From Planctomycetaceae bacterium (GTDB lineage Bacteria > Planctomycetota > Planctomycetia > Pirellulales > UBA1268), in NCBI GenBank assembly GCA_009691925.1, contig SIAG01000253.1, positions 1 through 6,164 on the forward strand: 6,164 bases of DNA. Reading direction: 5' to 3'. Below the pieces are notes generated by a model that worked only from the letters and a program-made list of their open reading frames with translations, had not been told where the DNA came from and ran no database searches. Below are positions 5,838 to 6,164 of the stretch, piece after piece (position 1 is the first letter of the stretch; the number at the start of each line of letters is the position of its first letter). A program made the translations under genes and the position numbers.

Positions 5838-6164
5838 TCCGCCGGCTTCTCCTCGACGTGCTCGGGAGCAGGCTCGGCCGACGGGGGAGTCTCTGCGGCC
5901 GGCAACGCCCCGCCTGCCGGCACGGCGTGATCCGCCGCAGCGGCACCTGCCCGCAGCGGCAACTGATAACAGGCCGCCTCGACGGCATTGCGCACCAGAA
6001 GCCTGTCGCCGGCAATCGCCGGGGAGTTCCATGTCTGGTCGGAAAGGGCCGCAAGCCTGGCAACTTCGCGGTGAGCCTCCGGCGTCGCCTCGACGAGGAC
6101 GACATCTCCCGGCTCCGACTGGACGACGAGAAGATCGCCGACGCGGAGCAGCTGCCCCTGGTCG
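5834..6164 (-). CDS. PQQ-like beta-propeller repeat protein, C-terminal part
   Basis: Only the last 109 residues are in the window; the gene enters from the right edge. The visible part begins with GQLLRVGDLLVVQSEPGDVV and continues to SDQTWNSPAIAGDRLLVRN and EAACYQLPL. These are the last blades of a PQQ-like or WD-type beta-propeller, as seen in many secreted or periplasmic proteins of planctomycetes. No enzyme activity can be assigned, since such propellers often lack PQQ ligands. After the propeller comes a ~40-residue tail rich in Ala, Pro and Glu that ends EEKPAE and looks disordered. The stop codon shares four bases with the SDR start, so the two proteins are probably made in fixed ratio from one transcript. 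The signal peptide, if any, lies outside the window. Confidence 0.8.
   Translation of the reverse strand, partial: DQGQLLRVGDLLVVQSEPGDVVLVEATPEAHREVARLAALSDQTWNSPAIAGDRLLVRNAVEAACYQLPLRAGAAAADHAVPAGGALPAAETPPSAEPAPEHVEEKPAE
5849..5854 (-). promoter_or_regulatory. Ribosome binding site inside the propeller gene, for the SDR
   Basis: GAGGAG on the minus strand lies within the last codons of the propeller gene, 11 bases before the SDR ATG at 5837. It favours that start over the internal Met at 5819 and fits translational coupling through the ATGA overlap. The spacing is slightly longer than ideal. Confidence 0.55.

Overview
The window is GC-rich, roughly two thirds G+C, and looks like chromosomal DNA from a planctomycete or a close relative. 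This assignment is an inference. It rests on the C-terminus of a PQQ-like beta-propeller protein, on an unusual SDR variant following it, and on the overall GC and style. No RNA gene, insertion sequence or CRISPR array is visible.

Layout, left to right. (1) Positions 1 to about 800, minus strand: the broken remains of a two-component operon. Three pieces lie in their normal order but in different frames. They are the juxtamembrane end of a periplasmic sensor domain, a HATPase_c kinase domain, and a FixJ-type response regulator that lacks its first ~50 residues and runs off the left edge. The membrane segment, any PAS domain and the His-containing dimerisation domain are missing. (2) 857-3733, minus: a complete SNF2-family ATPase of about 958 residues with an intact motor. 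(3) 3734-3935: a 202-bp divergent intergenic region. (4) 3936-4952, plus: a SWIM zinc-finger protein whose C-terminus is a run of nine near-perfect 18-bp repeats encoding a lysine-rich tail, plus one degenerate copy. (5) 4953-5021: a short convergent gap holding an 8-bp inverted repeat. (6) 5022-5837, minus: an SDR-fold protein lacking the catalytic Tyr. (7) 5834-6164, minus: the C-terminal 109 residues of a PQQ-like beta-propeller protein, whose stop codon overlaps the SDR start (ATGA).

How they may work together. SWIM proteins and SNF2 ATPases of this type are frequently neighbours in bacteria, so genes 2 and 4 probably form one DNA-acting module, with the SNF2 protein as dsDNA translocase and the SWIM protein as a nucleic-acid- or protein-binding partner. 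The basic tail would add non-specific DNA binding, as in histone H1-like proteins. The actual process (repair, transcription recycling, nucleoid remodelling or defence) cannot be read from the sequence. The propeller protein and the SDR form a separate, translationally coupled pair.

The points most worth checking are the lysine-rich repeat tail, the scrambled two-component remnant with its two deletion-like junctions, and the SDR without its active-site tyrosine.
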